Shown here: one piece after another, positions 31,976 to 42,065 of the stretch
Position numbering within the stretch: position 1 is the first letter of the stretch
Layout of the letters: every line of letters begins with the position of its first letter
DNA from: Seiridium cupressi
Taxonomy: Eukaryota > Ascomycota > Sordariomycetes > Amphisphaeriales > Sporocadaceae
Reading direction: 5' to 3'
Length of the DNA stretch: 64,000 nt
Assembly: GCA_036674765.1 (NCBI GenBank)
Contig: JARVKI010000036.1
Coordinates: 341,851 to 405,850 of the forward strand
The notes under the pieces: model-generated
What the model saw: the letters and a program-made list of their open reading frames with translations, nothing else
Told to the model about the DNA's origin: nothing
Databases searched by the model: none
Position numbers and translations under genes: made by a program

Positions 31976-33334
31976 ATGGCGCGGACTCGCGCCAAAGGCG
32001 GTGCAAGCACCAAGTCTACTACAAAACCACAGCCTTTGTCCACAGAATCAAGGTATACTTTAGCACCAGAATCTACGATTCCGCCCAAGATATTCATATT
32101 ACCCACGAAATCCACATCAGAATCCCGCGTCGTTTCGCTCCCGAATCCACGTTACAACAAGCCGACTCGGTATTTAGTGTGCCCAGAGACGGGCATCTAC
32201 GAATTCACACGAATCGCAGCACCGAAAAGCACCCCGCGGAGCTGGTTGATTGTTGGAGGTAGTGCACAAGCGTCAGAGACAGAGAAGAAGGGAGAGAGCC
32301 ATGAAGATGGTGAGGAGTTCGGCGCTTACTTGACCAAGGGTGCGGACTTGTACATTGCGACGCCCGTCGATCCTCTGTTCCTGGTTGTCCCAGCTTTGAC
32401 AGGTCAATCGGCCTCAAAATCAGAGAAGAAACTGTTCCTCACCAGCGACGACCATTTTGACACCATATCGAAAGACTCCTCGCCACACTTCTCGGAAATC
32501 TTGAGATGGGGCAAGATTAGGCAATTGCTGGAGTCGCGCATGGCCGCTATCTGCGACACGGTGGATGCAGGTGATGAGTCCATGTATAGACTGAGCGAGG
32601 AAAAGTTAATCAAGGAACTATTGGGAAAGGCGAAGCGGGTGAGCCAACACGGTTTGCCGGCCAGTATGGAGGAGAAATTCGTGGCCAAAGCCCTGGAAGC
32701 CCCTGTGCTCAGCGTGAAGAGGGAAACTACCGTCAAAAGCGCAACTGGGGAGGTAGAAAACGGAGGCCCCGGGTCGGAATCAGGTTCCTCAACACCAAAG
32801 ATCGAGGCTTCGGAGAGCCAATCTTCCGTGTCATCGACGGGGACGAATTCGACAGGCGTTTCGGACGCTTCTACGGCTGCGACTTCGGTGGCGGCAGAAG
32901 AAGAAACAGTCGCCATGGCCGAGGCGTTTGAGCTGAAGCCTGCCATTGTTGCATCCGCTGAAGTTGTTTCACTGCAACGTCTGCGTGTTGCATTCTCTTT
33001 CATTCTATCAAGCTACATTGCCCCATCGCAAGCCTCGTCCATCAGGGCCACCCTGTCAGATAAGAAGGACTTGGCAAACTTCACAGCACTGGACGACTAC
33101 CTAGCTCAAGTGGCAAAACTCAGGCAAGAAGCGGTAGCATCACGGTCCATGGCGGATTATTCCCGGAAACGTGTTTTGGATGACGATGAACTGGCTGAAA
33201 GAAACGAGAAGAAGCGCAAGAAGGAGGAAGACGAGAAACGACAAAAGGCTGGACAGAGCAGGGGTGTCAAGAACTTAGGGAAGGTCAACGTTACCGGCAT
33301 GAAGAAAATGAGCGACTTTTTCAAGAAGAAATAG
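31976..33334 (+). CDS. Ribonuclease H2 subunit B
   Basis: Non-catalytic subunit of the nuclear RNase H2 complex, which removes ribonucleotides from DNA and degrades RNA:DNA hybrids. A single exon of 452 aa. Family features are an N-terminal beta-barrel region (SRVVSLPNPRYNKPTRYLVC), FGAYLTKGADLYIATPVDPL, FLVVPAL, DDHFDTISKDS and an ESRMAAICDTVD helix. A low-complexity linker and a Lys/Glu-rich helix follow. The last residues, MKKMSDFFKKK, resemble a PCNA-interacting PIP box (M..FF at the right spacing), but the usual first Gln is Met. It ends 257 bp from the convergent DUO1 gene. Confidence 0.9.
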   Translation: MARTRAKGGASTKSTTKPQPLSTESRYTLAPESTIPPKIFILPTKSTSESRVVSLPNPRYNKPTRYLVCPETGIYEFTRIAAPKSTPRSWLIVGGSAQASETEKKGESHEDGEEFGAYLTKGADLYIATPVDPLFLVVPALTGQSASKSEKKLFLTSDDHFDTISKDSSPHFSEILRWGKIRQLLESRMAAICDTVDAGDESMYRLSEEKLIKELLGKAKRVSQHGLPASMEEKFVAKALEAPVLSVKRETTVKSATGEVENGGPGSESGSSTPKIEASESQSSVSSTGTNSTGVSDASTAATSVAAEEETVAMAEAFELKPAIVASAEVVSLQRLRVAFSFILSSYIAPSQASSIRATLSDKKDLANFTALDDYLAQVAKLRQEAVASRSMADYSRKRVLDDDELAERNEKKRKKEEDEKRQKAGQSRGVKNLGKVNVTGMKKMSDFFKKK

Positions 33335-33591
33335 GACGATGAGGACGGATCAGCACTCAAGTTTTGAGTTGCATGGAAGATTGGAGTTTGGAGTCTTGGT
33401 GTTTGAGTATCCTCTGACTCAATCCATGTCGGACTGTTAAGTCCTGGTTCGCAACCTAGGATACCACCACGTATAAATGTACATTGAGATGCATATTGGT
33501 CACTTGTGCTCATACTGTAATCCACATCGTGACACATGTCGGTTCAGCACTTGAGCCGACAGAGACCAGTAAAGAATGCCAATGGACAAGA

Positions 33592-34362
33592 CTATGCTCC
33601 CCTCGAGCCCCTTGCTCTTCCCCTTGTGCCACCAAAGCCTCGTCCAATGCCGCTCGTGCTTCTAGCACTTGCAAAGCTGGTCGAGCTCTCTTCAGTGGTT
33701 TCTGATTTCCTAGTCCCGTACGCACTGACGCCGCCCCTCGTCCCTCTTACACCCGTAACACCGCTCCCTCTCGTGGTTGAAGCCCTAGTCGATGCCCTCG
33801 TCCCTCTCACGCCTCTTACACTTCTGGTGCCCCTGACCGTACCCCTCGTGCCCGGAGCAGCGCTAGATGGCGTCTCTCTCCTTCTTTCCTCTTCTGCCCG
33901 TTTGCGCTCGGCCTCTGTCCTTCTCCGTTCCTCCTCCATCGCCCGGCGTTCCAGAGCCGCCTGTCTCAGCCGCTCCTCGTTCTCGATCTCTCTCAGGTCC
34001 TCACTGGCACCCTTCCAGTCCGGGTTCAGTATCAGTTTCTGGTTGTGCTCGGTCTGGCTCAGTATCTTGGTCCAGGTGTTGAGTAATGTGGAGGCGGTAT
34101 TGACCGTTTGCGACACTGTGCCCATGTTACCCTTGGCCCGCTCAAGGGTTCCAATCACGCCCTCGAGGAGCTCATTGATATTTCGCACGCCATGAAGTTC
34201 GCGTTCTAGTGCTTCCTCTCGGGTTGCTGGATCTGAGGGTTCGGTGAGAGGATCTGTTCGGGGTGGTGGTCCGGGGGGCGTCTTTGGGGTCTTGGGACGT
34301 TCTGGATACGAGGTTGGTTTCTCCGGGGAGAATGAGAGCTCTGAAGAGTCAATGTCAGACAT
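33592..34362 (-). CDS. DUO1: DASH/DAM1 complex subunit Duo1
   Basis: A kinetochore-microtubule coupling subunit of the fungal-specific DASH ring. A single exon of 256 aa from ATG 34362 (MSDIDSSELSFSP); upstream in-frame sequence lacks family character. The Duo1 domain covers about residues 45-125: ELHGVRNINELLEGVIGTLE, KGNMGTVSQTVNTASTLLNT, WTKILSQTEHNQKLILNPDW. A charged Arg/Glu coiled coil follows (about 130-165). The tail is very rich in Arg-Gly-Thr (GTRGTVRGTRSVRGVRG and similar), an RGG-like basic tail likely to contact tubulin or nucleic acid (inference). Confidence 0.93.
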   Translation of the reverse strand: MSDIDSSELSFSPEKPTSYPERPKTPKTPPGPPPRTDPLTEPSDPATREEALERELHGVRNINELLEGVIGTLERAKGNMGTVSQTVNTASTLLNTWTKILSQTEHNQKLILNPDWKGASEDLREIENEERLRQAALERRAMEEERRRTEAERKRAEEERRRETPSSAAPGTRGTVRGTRSVRGVRGTRASTRASTTRGSGVTGVRGTRGGVSAYGTRKSETTEESSTSFASARSTSGIGRGFGGTRGRARGSRGA

Positions 34363-34752
34363 TGTAGATGTGATGATCAATTCCGGCAGTTGAGGTTGGG
34401 TGCTTCGTGGAGGGGTCGCGACTTGAGTGGGGAGTTGATGGTTGCTGGCACCTCTTTTAATCCTAGTTTGGCTTAGCGAATTTATCATATATATTTAAAT
34501 AGTGGTGGGTTGCCCCTAGTCACGTCACCTCCAGCCACGTTAAGGGAACAACGTTTTCAGCGCTTTCAACGCCGTACGCAGTTAAAAATATAAGCAATTG
34601 AATTAGTCAAACCCACGTATTAGCAGAGCTTATCCTGTAATAGTTAACGTATCAGTTTTAAAAGAGACTAAGTTACCAGTTAGTGATTGAATTCAAAGAC
34701 CTGCCGTATACGCGTCCCGGTTTTCCAGGCCCAGCTCCTTTACCGTCATATT

Positions 34753-34785
<33 letters not shown>

Positions 34786-35023
34786 CTTCCACTGCCATAT
34801 ATCTACGAATGGCTGATCGCGAGTGTGGCTTTGCTGGCTAGCGATATACGAAAGTAAAAAGCACTTAATGCGCAGATCTTTGGAGCACCCCCAGAATGTG
34901 CAGTCAGATATAAGGTACCGAACACTAGTATAATACATTGATAATTTCATCGAAACCTGTAACTTGAACGACGAGCTACATCCCATATAGCTTCATCTGG
35001 GGTGGTATGCTATCCTTTTCTCC
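34363..35023. other. Intergenic region upstream of DUO1
   Basis: About 660 bp between DUO1 and the UstYa-like gene, both on the minus strand. It includes a long T tract (about 34759-34785) and one ACGCGT at 34710-34715, some 350 bp upstream of DUO1, which may be an MBF site or chance. No gene is seen. Confidence 0.4.
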
Positions 35024-36081
35024 TTACCGTCTGACTGTGACATTGCGGAAAGGGTTATCGATGTCTTCTTCTTCCGTGAGTGTCCTGGTGCGACTCCAGT
35101 CTTCTATGAAGCTCCACTTCACACGGACGGATCGTGAGTTGGATTTTGTTGTGCCATGGAAATACCGCGTTGTATTCGTTCGAATGGGAGCTACCCGAGA
35201 AGAAGAGGCGACCGACATGATAACAACTCGAAGCGCTTCAATGCAGTGATCTATAAATAGAGGGTTGGCCTTCATTGATCTGTTCATCAAGGCTTGCAAT
35301 TGCCCACATACCTGAATGGATCTTGAGGAATTTTTCCTGCTTTTCTGTAATGTTGGGGTAATACCAATCCCGATATGGATTTAGACGGAGTTGTCGCTGG
35401 CGTCGGTTACTTTCTGCTCAAGAAGCGTGGTCTCATGGAAGACTCACCAAGCAATGGAGCTCATGGTAAACCCCGAGTGCGGCTAGATATCCTCCTTTGT
35501 TTATCTTCAGCACACTATGATCGACGATCTCCTCTGCCATTATCATTTCTTCGTGGGTAGCTGCGAAATAGGTTGCTGCAAATGTTGAGAATAATTCGAC
35601 GGATGATGTCCTTTAGTAGTGGATGCACTTACGACTGAGAAGCTCCTCCCAGGCCAGATCCTGATCTGTCGACGGGGGTCCGGAGTATATGGTTTCTTTT
35701 GAAGTCTGGAGAGCGTGATGGTTACTGACTTCGTACTCCAATAATGCCTGGGCCGGTGCTGTGCGTTTGTAAGAACGTGGATTATAGACGAATGGATATC
35801 AAATGCACTTACACCAAGTAGCGCCTTCAAGCGAAGGATATCTATTGCCCTTCAGATAATTTCGTACCAGAAGGACCAGCACTGCGAACAATGCGAGATG
35901 AAACAGAACGGCGCAAGTCTACCTGAAAAGCGCCCACCCTTCTTATTATGGACTACTGAGTTACATACATGAACATACTAGTTAGCGAGTCGTCCTAGAG
36001 CTTCGACCAGATAGAATGGTCTGTGTCCACTGCCCCAAATGATATATAACTGTACATCTCGGACCGTTCATCGTCCCTCAT
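35024..36081 (-). CDS. UstYa-like oxidase family protein (DUF3328), 5' end doubtful
   Basis: Well-supported minus-strand exons are a membrane-helix exon (to 35813), 35758-35634, 35576-35448, 35396-35312 and 35250-35024, with introns of 51-61 nt. Order: one transmembrane helix (LALFAVLVLLVRNYL), EGATWSPAQALLEYEV, KETIYSGPPSTDQDLAWEEL, LSPTYFAATHEEM, GGYLAALGVYHELHCL with the first HxxHC motif, RDWYYPNITEKQEKFL, then HSDHCIEAL with the second HxxHC motif. Known relatives act in modification of fungal ribosomal peptides (oxidative cyclisation, UstYa) or other cluster products, anchored in membranes. The Cys after the second motif, usually IMC, is Ser here, and the later conserved Cys before VKW is Arg. 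A likely first exon from ATG 36081 (MRDDERSEMYSYISFGAV) meets an in-frame TAG at 35997-35995, so the gene may be broken at its 5' end or use a splice I did not find. Confidence 0.72.
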
Positions 36082-37934
36082 CCTCTGATCACGAGTATTT
36101 CTGTAGGAGTCGAATTCAACACGGTATTGTGTCAGGTAGAAACAGATAGGAGCGTTTCAGCGACAGCCGTGACTGGTCTAGTCAAGCGGCGTCAGTGAGG
36201 TTAAGCCTACGGGATTGCTATGTTATTGGCGTCCAACAGCTGACAGCTTGATTAGTGTAGAGATTTCTATATCTCATGGAAACTTAAATTACGGCGACTA
36301 TTCACCTTGAAGATAATTCTTTGCATTACTCGGATGAGCTCTCCAAGGCCGACTCTCTCCGTAATATATAAAACCAAAATTATAATTCAATAATAATTAT
36401 GAACGTTAAAAACAGGGAAATGGAGAAGAAAGAATGGTTGAAGGTTTTATTAGGGTTCTGCTTGAGCGAGTTTACATGCAGGAGATGCAGGGACAATTTA
36501 GTGTATCTAATCTCAATGACGTAGGTGCGTCCCGCCTAATGTCGCAAAGCTCGAAACGGTGTGTTTACTATTGTGTCGCAACAAAACATGCGACCATGTG
36601 CTGTTCTGGAAACGATAGGGCTCAAACGGTCCGGCAATTGGGCTTACGCACGTTTGAGTGGGCGGGGGCAGATCGCGACGCGTCAAAACGGGTTCGGAGC
36701 AAGGGACAAGGGCAGGGCAGGACGCGTCTTGGGCGTAAATGAGCCGACATCATTGTTGACCAGGGTCCGAAAGTGGGCGTGGGTGCGCTGGCCCGCATAT
36801 GAAGCGGATTTCGGACAGCCATAATTCAGGAGGGGCATCTGGCTGGACAGAAAAGGTGCAGAGATGATATGGTTCAGTTCTTCTTAAACGTGGTCTAGTA
36901 CTTGAGAAAAACTATTGTATCTATCCTAGAACGACATGTAATTTTTAATTTGGGAACAATCCAACTTGCAATCCCACCGTCTTCGGCTGGAATACTGACA
37001 AGTGGGCATGCTTTTAGGACGGCCAGGCAACATACAGGAAGTCGCATCAAGTTGGAAACGGTTATAAAAGCATAAAGCGCCTTATCTATTTTATAAATAC
37101 GTAAATACCCAACGAACAAAGTTAATAAGTTAGTTTATTATATAGACAGGCTATAGAAGTATTGTAAAATATCTGAGGCTTATAATAATGAAAAGATGGA
37201 CTGCAGACAGGGGTAGTCTGTTTACTCTGTCCGAATGGCTGGCAAGAATGATGCACGACCCCCGGAATTCTTGGTGCAAGGGCCCAGTCCCCAGCCATGC
37301 CCTCCCAGCCACTTTCTTGCGCATTTGATCGCAACATCGTCGACCTCCTCCCTTCACCCTGCACACATATTCTCACCAACTTTATCGTCGCCCCCTGAGC
37401 CTGCTTGCATAGCCAATGTCTTAATACCACTGTACGCATTGTCTATACTGCATGAATTGAGTGAATAATACTCTAGCCACAGCTTTTCTACCATACAATC
37501 AGTTTCACCACTATCAGACCCGCCGAAACCGAGACGACGTTAACCAGACGACCTGTCCGGAGCCACGGATCTCATCTTTCCTCACCCGAAGTCAAAACAA
37601 GTCGTGTTCCTCAAGGCTCGTACGTTGCAAAGCACACCACTCGATTTTGCATACGGTCTGCATCACAGAAAACTTGCATCTGCTCGAATTCCGGCATTGC
37701 ACTGCTCTCAAGGACAATACCTACGATCTGGTTGCTCGCACGAGATACCGGCTTTCGGCGCTTCCTATTCAGAGCTGCGACTGCTTTGGTGCTGCCAATC
37801 CGTAATTCCGACGGGATTTCGGATTGATTATTCCACTGGCTACTAGTTTCAGCCATAGTTATTCAGGTTGACCATCGACGACCGTAGGGTTGAGTTTTAC
37901 TGACCACCGCCCGGCCTAACGACCCACTTCAACA
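36082..37934. other. Long intergenic region
   Basis: About 1.85 kb. An AT-rich part (36340-36430, 36890-37150) surrounds a GC-rich island at 36600-36830 carrying ACGCGT at 36678-36683 and 36722-36727. Open frames on both strands lack recognisable domains. The 3' part is presumably the leader and promoter of the gene at 37935. Confidence 0.4.
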
Positions 37935-39329
37935 ATGGCTGCGGTTCAGGTATCAAAAACGCCCTCACCTCCCCCGCGTGTCCGAACGCCTCAGACTCCC
38001 AAGTTTGGCGCGTTTGGTGACAATTGGGAACCTTACTCGCCACGAAAATCTGCCAGAATTGCCAACCGCACCCCTTCACCTCAGACATCAACTACAGCAT
38101 CGCGCAACACCACCTCTAGAAAATCAACCTTTTCTACACCTGCCGGCTCCCCCCAGAAGAAGCGTGCACCCGCAATGGATTCCGTCATTCGCGCATCTCG
38201 CGCAAACGCCCCGGCGGCCACTAGTTCTACTGATTCTTTGGGAATCGGCTCATCCAAGTCGCAACCCAGAACCACCGGCATGCTGCCCACCCCGGCCAAG
38301 ACCCCGCGCAAACAACCTGATGAGAAGTTCGAGGCTGGAGTCCGCGCTGTTGCGCGCAACCTTTTCGCTGGCGAGTCGTCCACCAGTGAAGCCGTAGCCT
38401 CTCCGCGAAAGAGAAAGGCCAAGACGTACACTGGCGTATCTTTGGAAAGCTTCAGAGCCGAGGAAATCGAGGAGGAAATTCCCATCTTCACCGATTCTCG
38501 CGACAGATTACCCGAGGTCGACGACAGTGCGGCCAACCCTTTCTATGGCAACACAGCCGAGGACCAACAGCCCAGCACACGCCGCAGCTCCAGAGTCAAG
38601 AAGGTCCTTGTTCCTGGCCATGGCAGAATTCCCGTCGATGAGGCAGTTCAGCGTGGTGATGGCATCGTCTATGTATTGTAAGCATTTCACCTTCCCATTC
38701 CTGTTTTCGGTCCGAACTTTATTTTTATCTCAATATTTTATTTTTTATTTTTCATCCCAACATAACCTCAGATGACTAACACTCGCAATAGCCGAGGAAA
38801 ATCGTTCTGGAAGCCCCGTGAGGATGGCAATTGTGGTGACGACGAAAACCGCGGTAGTGATCCCAGTGCGGATGGAGAAGCCCTTGCATTACCTTCAGTA
38901 CAGCGATCTGGTTCTCCACCTCGTCGAACAACTCGGTCGTCAATCAAGCCCCGTCTTCTGTTCCCGCCGCAGGAGGAGAAGCAGATCAGCCATGACACCG
39001 ATGAGGAGGAGGCCGCCACAGATATTGAGGACCACATCACAGCCAACGCCGATACAGAGGAACCTCAGATCGAGACGCCAGATGAGGTATCTGTCCCGGA
39101 CACGCCTGCAGCACCTCGCTTCGCGCCCGCTTCTCCTCCGACTACTGGTCGGGCGACTCGCGTGAGCAAGAGGCTCATCGCGGAGGCCACTCCAGTGAAG
39201 CACACCGGCAGACGTAGTCCCTTTGACAGTTGGAAACGCTCCAAGACTGGTGCTGCTCCCCATGGCCAGAAGCGAGAGGCTGAGAGTAGTCTACAAGCTA
39301 CCGGAGCATCAAAGCGTCTACGTGCTTAG
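37935..39329 (+). CDS. Unrecognised SP/TP-rich basic protein, probably nuclear
   Basis: Exons 37935-38677 and 38792-39329 give 426 aa. The 114-nt intron is placed so that VYV joins F-RGKSFWKP, since reading on without splicing stops at once. I do not recognise the family. The N-terminus is dense in Pro-directed phosphorylation-type sites (SPPPRVRTPQTPK, SPRKSAR, TPSPQTS, GSPQKK, LPTPAKTPRK). A conserved-looking core contains FEAGVRAVARNLF, KTYTGVSLESF and RRSSRVKKVLVPGHGRIPVD. The second half is acidic (about TDEEEAATDIED) and then basic again (KRLIAEATPVKHTGRRSPF, ending ASKRLRA). Several KR/RK clusters could be nuclear import signals. Such a profile is common in chromatin or mitotic CDK substrates, which is only a guess. 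Confidence 0.75.
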
Positions 39330-40638
39330 TCGGCATCGGTCGAGGGAGGCATCGACGAAGAGGACGATGAAGAGGATGGTAACTTGGCTTTTGCTTATTA
39401 TCGACATCGCCTTGAGTAATAACTTTGAGGCAGGGTGTTGGATTGCATTTCATTTGTCGGAAAGGGCAAGGCTTTTTGGCCAAGGAAAGTAAAGGCGTTT
39501 ATTACGATTTGCGACGTGGCATGGCGTTGAGGGAAGTCAGGGTATCCATCAGAGCCGTGTTTGGCCTGTGTATTTGAGCCACCTTCAGCATGTATCTCTT
39601 TTGGGTCATTGTGCCATGAGCAATTCACCTTTTGCCACTGACGGGCAAGCTGTTTCTGAGCATGGATCAGAGATTGCTATGGACACTATTAGATAGTTTG
39701 TCATAGAGAATGACTACTCGTATAGTCTGCTACATAACTGCAATGAGTGAGTGAATGATGCATTCGAGTTTCAGAGATGGTCTGGTCTAGGGTTAAGTGA
39801 TATGCGTGTTCCTAGAGTTTCATTTATTTTATTTTGTAAGCTCGGAGCGGACGTCGATACCTACGTATATCTTAAATTGCCTTCATTAGAATCCCGTTGG
39901 ACAGTTGTCTTCACCAGTGGCAACCATTTTGTGGTCTCCGGATCTCAAGTTCGGAATTTTTGGATCCCTAATCCTTACTCGTTCTCCCCCAGCCTCCCTT
40001 CATTCCTTCTTTACAATACACATCTGCTCTGTGGGGTTCTGAGCGAATTGTGAAGTGGTGAAACTTTAATTTAGACTTTGATTGTATTTTTAGTCAATGG
40101 TCGCGGTCTAATCCCACCGCACAATTGTGCCCTCATACGTGATAATACGTTATACCACAAACCCTCACTTGACCGATTCACTGGTACTCCGACATCGCGT
40201 TACATGAAGTATGCTGTTCTAATGTTATCCAGCCTTCGAGATATGATGTCACTTGTAGATTATCAATAAATTGGAAATCAGAACCAGCTGGGACAATTTA
40301 AATACGTTCCAAATAGCTTCAGAATGCATAGCTGCCGGGTTTTCTGCAGTGATTGCCTTGGTGCAAGACAGTTTAGAACGGGACCATGTGGAGTCCCAAG
40401 CACAACAGCCACGCCGTTCTCGACATCCGCCAGTCCAATCTACATCCTCTAAGCAGGCAATGATCTTCGCTGGAGAGGACATGATACCGCGGGGCCTCTG
40501 TCGGGCTGTTATACAAACCCGAACAATTCCATGGGAAGACTCTTCTCATATGGCTGGCCTCATGTATATACAGAACTGCTATGTCAGTTGGCTTAGCACT
40601 GTTTCGAGCCTTGCGACGACGTTAAGAAGACGGAAACA
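39330..40638. other. Intergenic region
   Basis: About 1.3 kb between the SP/TP-rich gene and the NmrA-like gene. It is AT-rich in the middle, with no supportable gene, RNA or repeat. Confidence 0.4.
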
Positions 40639-41745
40639 ATGGGCAGCCTCAAAGATCGGAGCCATAGAATTCTGATCACCGGCGCCTCGGGGCAGTATGG
40701 CCGCCTGACGGTGGACAAGCTCCTCGAAAGGGGCACTCCGCCCTCGTCACTCCTGCTCGTGACCCGCGACCCGTCGAAGCTGGAGGTCTACGCCGCGCAA
40801 GGCGCCCTGGTGCGGCAGGGCTCCTTTGACCACTCTGTGGATGAACTGGCCGAGGCCTTCTCTGGGGCGGATGTCATGCTGTTCATCGCTACGGCCAGGG
40901 CCGGACAGAGGCTGCCACAACACCGGGCTGCCATTGACGCCGCAGTCCTTGCGGGGGTCTCGCACATCGTGTACACATCGATTGTCGGCGCCCATCTGGA
41001 ACAGCCTACAGCTCTCGTAGCGCAAGAGCATCGAGCCACTGGTATTTCCGCCTCCCCCCTGATTCCTCAAGAATTCACGCCAATGACCAGATATGCAGAG
41101 ATGATGCTCCAGTCCAGTGGTGTAGCTTGGACGGCTCTCCGGGACTCCCAGTACGCGGAGGCATTGTCTGACGTGGCGGCTGGACCGGCCATCCAGTCGG
41201 GCTGGCTCCGAAGCAATTCGCAGCACGGCGGCATCGCGCTCATCAGCCGGAACGACTGCGTGGCCGCGGCCGTGGCAGTCCTCGCCGACCCCGCCGGCCA
41301 CAGGAACAGGTCCTACGAGATCACGGGGCCGGAGCTGCTCACCTGGGAGGACGTCGCCAATCTCATTGGGGCTGCGGCCGGGACCAAGGTCCAATACCAA
41401 GCGCTGAGTGACGATGAGCAATATGCCGTTTTTGATGAGATGGGAATCCCGCGACATGCCATTGACGATGTGGTTGTTCAGTAAGTAGGCCCGTTTATTC
41501 CTCTTTGGGCGAGTCAAGAAACTCTGTATCGTCAACGACGGTAAGTGGACAAAGCATCCCAAGGACCGCCATGCTGACTTAATAATAGGGGTTATCCTTG
41601 GAACAGCTCGGACATGGTTTCGTTTGGGAAGGCCACAAGGCTCGGGGAGATGTCTAGCATCTCTACTGATGTCGAATTGCTTACTGGGGTTAAGCCAAAG
41701 AAATTCCATGAGATCTTGAGCCAAAGGTTGCAAATAGCTCACTAA
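40639..41745 (+). CDS. NmrA-like NAD(P)-binding oxidoreductase (QorB type)
   Basis: An atypical short-chain dehydrogenase with an N-terminal Rossmann fold, ILITGASGQYGRLTVDKLLE (GxxGxxG at about 15-21). Exons 40639-41480 and 41589-41745 give 332 aa. The intron (108 nt, GTAAGT donor, TAATAATAG acceptor) must be removed to continue VVQGYPWNSSDMVSFG; otherwise the frame ends at once. Further family features are LLVTRDPSKLEVYAAQGALV, ADVMLFIAT, VSHIVYTSIVGA and YEITGPELLTWEDVANLIG. The nearest known types are quinone reductase QorB and the regulator NmrA. Substrate unknown, probably cytosolic. The coding sequence is clearly more GC-rich than its flanks. A 331-codon antisense frame opposite it is a by-product of that bias. 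Confidence 0.88.
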
Positions 41746-42065
41746 TGTAATTGAGGCTTAACAATGTCACATTACCATGGCGAAGAGTCCATTACTCATC
41801 TCCTTATGTAGCGTGGGGGTGTGCAAACTCAGCCTCTACCAAACGGCACTGTCCATGATAGGCAGAATGTCTGAAATGATTCGCATCGAAAGCCATCATT
41901 CGGATTGGTCACATCTGTCTGGAATAGATCGTGCGAACATGCATCGTTCAATTTGTATCGTGAATGTCCTCGTAGATCCACCTCAACACTCTATCATGTC
42001 TCTCCATTGGTATCTCAACTCTATCGACAGATGCTTCCATGCGTCAAAAAAAAACCCTCACAGCT
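41746..42065. other. Convergent 3' region
   Basis: About 320 bp between the NmrA-like gene (+) and the SCY1-like gene (-). It includes an A9 run near 42048. Nothing else is supportable. Confidence 0.4.

Noticed and set aside
36434..36742. 102-codon plus-strand frame in the GC-rich island
   Set aside because: No domain, no intron support and no conserved pattern. The MluI-type motifs there may be regulatory or chance.
40747..41742. 331-codon minus-strand frame opposite the NmrA-like gene
   Set aside because: Antisense shadow of a GC-rich coding sequence with no recognisable protein features.
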